Shown piece after piece: positions 59,401 to 64,000 of a stretch of 64,000 nt of DNA. The position numbers and the translations under genes were made by a program. The notes under the pieces were generated by a model. It was given only the letters and a program-made list of their open reading frames with translations, did not search any database and had not been told where the DNA came from. The first letter of the stretch is position 1; the number at the start of each line of letters is the position of its first letter. Location of the stretch: the NCBI GenBank assembly GCA_026413225.1, contig CM048572.1:2232001-2296000 (forward strand), written 5' to 3'. The stretch comes from Otis tarda (taxonomy: Eukaryota; Chordata; Aves; Otidiformes; Otididae).

Positions 59401-61820
59401 AGTATCTTGTTTCTAACCTAAGCAAAAATGTTAAAGATAGACCACACAAGACATACCAGGCAGAACTGCAACCAAGAGAGCCACAATGCCTAAATAGCTC
59501 CAGCCTCACCAAGCCCCTGAGCAGCCACAGGTGGTTCCTCTCCTGCCACCCACCAACGGTGCCCCAGTGGCATTCTGACACCGCATTGCGTATTAAAGTC
59601 TGGTTTTGCTCTAGATTCCCGTTAAAGTGTGATGAGGAAGGTGGTTATTTCTACTACAGTCCTTTAGGAGGAGTGGACAATTCTTCAAGAGATTGGAATC
59701 TGCCCCGGCTGGGTCCTGGATGAAGCCCACGGAAAGCAGGACCAACACTGCTGAACTACAGTGCCCAGACACTTCCACTAAACCTTAATGAGCAGAGAGC
59801 GCACTGGGCCGTTTTTAGACGCTGCTTTTTCAGATTTGTAATGGGACCACAAATCAGGCAGGAAGTAATATAAATTGGAAACAGAAATGTCATTTTCATT
59901 CACGTCTCTCACATATGAAATGGCTGAGGCAGAGAAGGGTCCAGATGGCAGCTTTGAAAATTAGGTGTGGGGATGAGGAACCCAGCAGGGGATCAGGGGA
60001 GAAGAGAAACCTTTGCAGCTGGATTTCTTTTCCCCTGACTTTGTTTCTAAGGTTCCAGAAATTTTCTCTCTCTCTTCCTCTTCCTAGCCAAGAATTCATT
60101 AGATTCCCTAATCTGCTAGGCTTTCCATCCAGTATAGAAAAATGTGTTTGGCCTTTCCTTGTCCTTTCTCTTTTTCACCCTCCATTTCTTCTTGGTTTTT
60201 GGCTCCACTCCCTCTCACTAGTTTTCTTCTCCATTTTTCTTCCCTGTACAGATTTGGATTTCACAAATCTGTACAGCTCTAATATGGATATAACAATACA
60301 GCTTGGGTAGGCCCTTTGCCTTCCCCAGAGGTTCTTGTGATTGGGAGACAACGGTCTGAACTACTGGAGTTATTTGCTTACCAAAAATCACTTATTTTTC
60401 CAGATATGATTGTTGTGATTACTGCAACTTTTGCTGTAGCCCCATTCTGTACTACAGATGAAGATGTGTTTCAAGGAGCTGTATCCCAGCAAACAAGAAG
60501 GAACTGTACTGCAGGTTTATTGATGGTTGGTTAGCATTGACGTTTTGAGCCCCTCCTCTGTTTTTTGCCCCATACATTGCAATAATAGAACTGCAAGCAT
60601 TCTTGGCTCAGCCTTATTCAAGCCCTGCCAATTGCATTAAAAAATCAACTAGGAGGGATATTACTTCATAAAATATTCTATAAACATGGAGGTAAGGTTG
60701 CTACGTCCTTTGTAGATAATGTGTGGGGAATATAATGTGCTGACTTAGTTCCTTGCTTAAGCTATAAACCCCACTTTTATTTAATTCCTTTGAAATGCAA
60801 GATTTAAAGCTTGTAGCATGGGCAAACACATCGACTTTTAAGAATGAAAGGGCAAATGACTTCCATGCTACGTTTCAGGTAGCCTTGGGCGGTGCACAGG
60901 TCTTCCTTTTTTTTCATTTAGGTGCACGCCATTTTTGTGACATGCTTCTGTTCTTAATTCTCTGGCCTCTGCGTCAGAAACAGAAAATTCACTCTTTTCT
61001 CTGCAATACTTAGAAGAAATTTACAGGAGTCGCTTTTATATGTCACCCATTTTGCTTTGAATAACCTGACTGGACCTGAGTGCACCCAATGCAGCATGCA
61101 ACTACAGCTTCTCTTCTGAAAACTCCAGACTACACATTAATACTGCTGCGACTGCGAAATCAGTCACCCAGGAGGTACTACAGACAGTGAGGCGATGCTG
61201 TTTCACTGTCCAAAGAAACGGAAAAATATATGAATGTCAGCAGGCACATCATTTGTAAATTATTTGTACATAATTTGTAAACACATAAAACAAGCTGCCC
61301 TGCCCTGGGCTAGTGACTTATCCAGTTCAGGCACACACCACCACGTCAGAGAAACTTCATGCTGACACCCCGACAGGACTTAGTTCATGGGGCAGAAGAA
61401 TTCAGTCCTTTTTCTGAATTTCTGTCTTCCTTCTGGAAAATATTAATATTCTTGTTAGTCTTGTGAGTCTCTAGCCCTTTTCTGGATCCTGTTAAGCTCC
61501 TGACTACAATTTTATTTCATGAATATGAATTTCAAATTTATTTCATCAAGGTAATAAAACACTCTCTATCTGTTTGAAACCAGTTGCCTTTCCCTTTCTT
61601 GTATCTTCCCTTGCTCATCCATTAAACAGATACCTTGATTTTCACAGTCGTATGTCGGTCTGTCATATTTCCACCTGTTCTTTTCTTAATTTCTTACTGG
61701 AATTCACTAATTAATTAGCATAGCTGTACCTTTACAATTTATGTAACAAACATGTGAAATACATTTCGATGCTACGAACTTCTGGAAACTGCTATTTTCA
61801 TCTTTGTCATGATTTGTTGA
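56449..61820. other. unique sequence, intron-like or intergenic
   Basis: About 5 kb without recognised repeats. It contains A-rich runs (57723-57735) and an AAACC-rich tract at 58861-58905. Open frames 58197-58487 (-), 58228-58428 (+) and 59915-60310 (+) show no domain that I recognise. Near 61480-61690 there may be a very old LINE remnant (CTCTAGCCCTTTTCTGGATC), too decayed to call. Confidence 0.4.
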
Positions 61821-61823
61821 GCT

Positions 61824-61865
61824 AAACATTTACATTGCTTTGAACACAAAGCAATGTAAATGTTT
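61824..61865. repeat. 19-bp perfect hairpin, 4-nt loop
   Basis: AAACATTTACATTGCTTTG (61824-61842), loop AACA, then its exact reverse complement (61847-61865). With two small bulges the stem extends outward by TGA.CT / AG.TCA (61818-61823 and 61868-61872), giving about 24 paired positions, a size compatible with a small-RNA precursor. A T-run follows at 61878-61889. No known microRNA is recognised; a tiny inverted-repeat transposon footprint is another option. Confidence 0.8.
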
Positions 61866-61872
61866 TTAGTCA

Positions 61873-64000
61873 GTTGTTTTTTTTTTTTGGCAGATGGCTC
61901 TATTTCCATGAAATCTCAAGAAATAAAGCTTTGTTTAGGATTGCATTGAGGGAAATAGCATGGTTGAAATTGCAGAGAACTTCTGTTACAATTAAAGGAG
62001 GAATGAAAATTAAAGCTGTTTAGCTTTGCCTTAACTTGAAAATCAAGTTTCTTACTTGAGACCATTCTGCCAATAAATAAGAATTCTTTCATTGTTATAG
62101 AAACCTCATGCCGACTTTTTCATATCCCCATAAAGTCTGTCCGTTAGAAGAAAAGATGTAACTCTCTGAAGAACCATTTGAAATCTTTCATGACAAAGAA
62201 ATGAAATGTTTCTCCAATCCAAAAGAATGATTTGGTCATACTTTTGATTATAAAAGAAAAATTGTCCAGAAACTCAATAGTTTTCTGTGACTTTTACAAA
62301 GAAGACATTCAAACTTTATAGCTCCTAATGGCACATGAAAGTGTCGCATGGGCAGATGCTTTTTGTTATAATATTTGTGATCAACGATACTATTCTACTT
62401 GCATACATAAATATTTAGAGGGAATGTATATTGCCCTGTTCATTCACATTTGTTTATTTCCCATTTGATAGACGATTAGAAACCTTTTGAGTTTTCTGAG
62501 TGTGAAAATCTCAAGGTGGCCTGGAGTGCCAGACAGTGATTTCCTAGCCCTTTGCTTTGGAGAGCTGTTGATAACCATTTGAAAAGCAGCACAGGGCAAT
62601 CAGCAGCACAAAACTCCACAAGAAATAACAACATAATCCCCAGAATGGAGTTCCGCATGAGTGCTTGCAGATGTGATAAATTACATCAAATAACTTCAAG
62701 ACAGAAGGGCTATCTGCCTTACCAACTCCTTGTGTTCTCCAAAACGCTGTCGTTCCTGTTTCTGACTTCCTCTCACTATATTTAGAGTTTCCTTAAGTGT
62801 GTTATTTTCCATCTCTAAGATCTCTCTTCTGAAGTCTTCCTTTTGAAGGCTGCATTTTTGCCAAAGAAAACCAATACTGTTTCTCCAGGACAGATGTGTC
62901 TTCTTGTTCCTTCTCCTTTCCTACAAGTAGGAGTGTTCCCCTTGTTCCTGTCCTTTAAAACACTGCCAGGGCTATTGCTGTGACTTGGGAGGCACTTGAT
63001 CCTCTTCAGTGTTGCAGATTATCATAAACATAATTCATATAATTTTAAATTATGCAAAAGTCAATGGAGGAGCAGGAATGTTCAAAGTACAAACTACGAA
63101 GCAAAAATATTAAAAAAAATGAAGGAATATAAGTAAAAAAAGTCAGAAATATGAAAAATAGCTGAGGAATGCATCACCTAGATACATCTAGAAAAACTCC
63201 TTCTTGAATAAAGAAGTGGTATTTCTCTTAAATTGGGCCACCGTTTGTGATTGCTGAGTCTGTACAGCAAAGACCATCACAGTCACTGCCAGGGACCTTC
63301 TCCCAGGCTTACCAAGAGACCCACCAAGTGGCCTGAAAAGGAAGGGACTTCCTTTTGGTGCCACCCTACCCACCCCGCTCATTTTATGCATGTTTTGTCT
63401 CTTGATCTTGAAGACAAGCACCTCAAATTTCCATGGTGGTGAACCGTAGGGGTTAAGGATGCTGCACAACTCTGGTCACCATTGCACCGTAATCTTCCCA
63501 TGGTAAGTTCGACGTGTGACGCCCTTTGTACTCAAAGCCGCACAGACTCATGTCCTAACACAGAGACACTTAAGTAGAACTATTAAGTACAAGCAAGGAG
63601 TCTCTTTGGTATGGTCATGGGAATGGTATTGCAATTGCTAACACAAGAGCTGGGTTTTCTTCCTGGACAAAGGATTTGTCTGAAACGCAGCAGCTGTGTA
63701 TTAAAACACGTTTATGGCTCAACTCAATGGAGGAAAGATTTGAAAAAGCGCATTTGTTTCCCTGATCACTTTGTTGCTCCTGCTAAGCATGCTGCTCCCA
63801 CAATCCTGGTTCAGGCTCTGAAGCTCTGGCCCATTTGGCTGCACCAATCCATTACACTGGGCACCTCAGACACGTGACTTAGGGATTTGATTCCAGCAAG
63901 CTGCAAAGCGTGTAGTCAAGCAGCTCAAGGCTGCTCTGAATCAAATCCTAACTCACTTGGACAGTCTCCCAGAGAAAGTCAATAGCAAAGTCTATTTCAG
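61873..64000. other. unique AT-rich sequence
   Basis: No exon or repeat recognised. The plus-strand frame 63611-63877 (88 codons) and the minus-strand frame 63188-63469 have no motif. Confidence 0.45.

Noticed and set aside
61480-61690. Possible ancient LINE remnant
   Set aside because: Only a short string (CTCTAGCCCTTTTCTGGATC) resembles old CR1 text, which is too little to call without a profile search.

Overview
This window looks like a gene-poor piece of a bird nuclear chromosome. The diagnostic signal is a dozen copies of the CR1 (chicken repeat 1) LINE retrotransposon, most ending in the typical avian 8-bp tail repeat (ATTCTATG)n, together with avian-type endogenous retrovirus LTRs. 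Alu and L1 elements, operons, ribosome binding sites and closely packed ORFs are absent. Base composition is AT-rich and intron/intergenic-like, with one CpG-dense island near 30 kb. I could not assign a species or a named host gene.

Layout: 1-6.2 kb is unique sequence with a few exon-like segments. 6.2-8.9 kb holds two nearly identical young CR1 copies in opposite orientation. 8.9-24.2 kb is unique DNA with an old CR1 (11.8-12.5 kb), a 115-bp CR1 tail (14.8 kb) and one well-bounded candidate exon (16.0-16.2 kb). 24.2-25.9 kb is a stack of CR1s, including a roughly 65-bp CR1 tail of opposite polarity nested inside another copy. 25.9-29.9 kb is unique with a MIR-like relic. A CpG island with a consensus splice donor lies at about 29.9-30.2 kb, followed at once by a CR1.

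31-36.5 kb carries a shrunken LTR (32.8 kb), a decayed Ty3/gypsy pol fragment (33.2-33.5 kb) and an ancient CR1 (34.0-34.7 kb). 36.5-40.6 kb is repeat-poor and AT-rich and could be a long 3' UTR on the minus strand behind a candidate terminal exon. 40.8-41.85 kb has two LTRs of opposite polarity; the first has a 5-bp target-site duplication. 44.4-49.1 kb has four CR1 fragments, two of them rearranged. 51.45-52.59 kb is a complete 1.14-kb solo LTR with a 5-bp target-site duplication. 55.6-56.4 kb is another CR1. A 19-bp perfect hairpin with a 4-nt loop lies at 61.8 kb.

None of the longest ORFs can be assigned to a host gene. They are CR1 ORF2 fragments, antisense shadows of CR1s or LTRs, or unplaced single-exon ORFs, the longest of which is 188 codons (609-1175). 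CR1 ORF2 normally encodes an endonuclease plus reverse transcriptase; every copy here is 5'-truncated and non-autonomous. I found no convincing multi-gene system, CRISPR array, tRNA or rRNA. The observations most worth checking are the gypsy relic, the hairpin, the two bounded LTRs, the CpG island/donor, the inverted CR1 pair and the unplaced exon-like segments.
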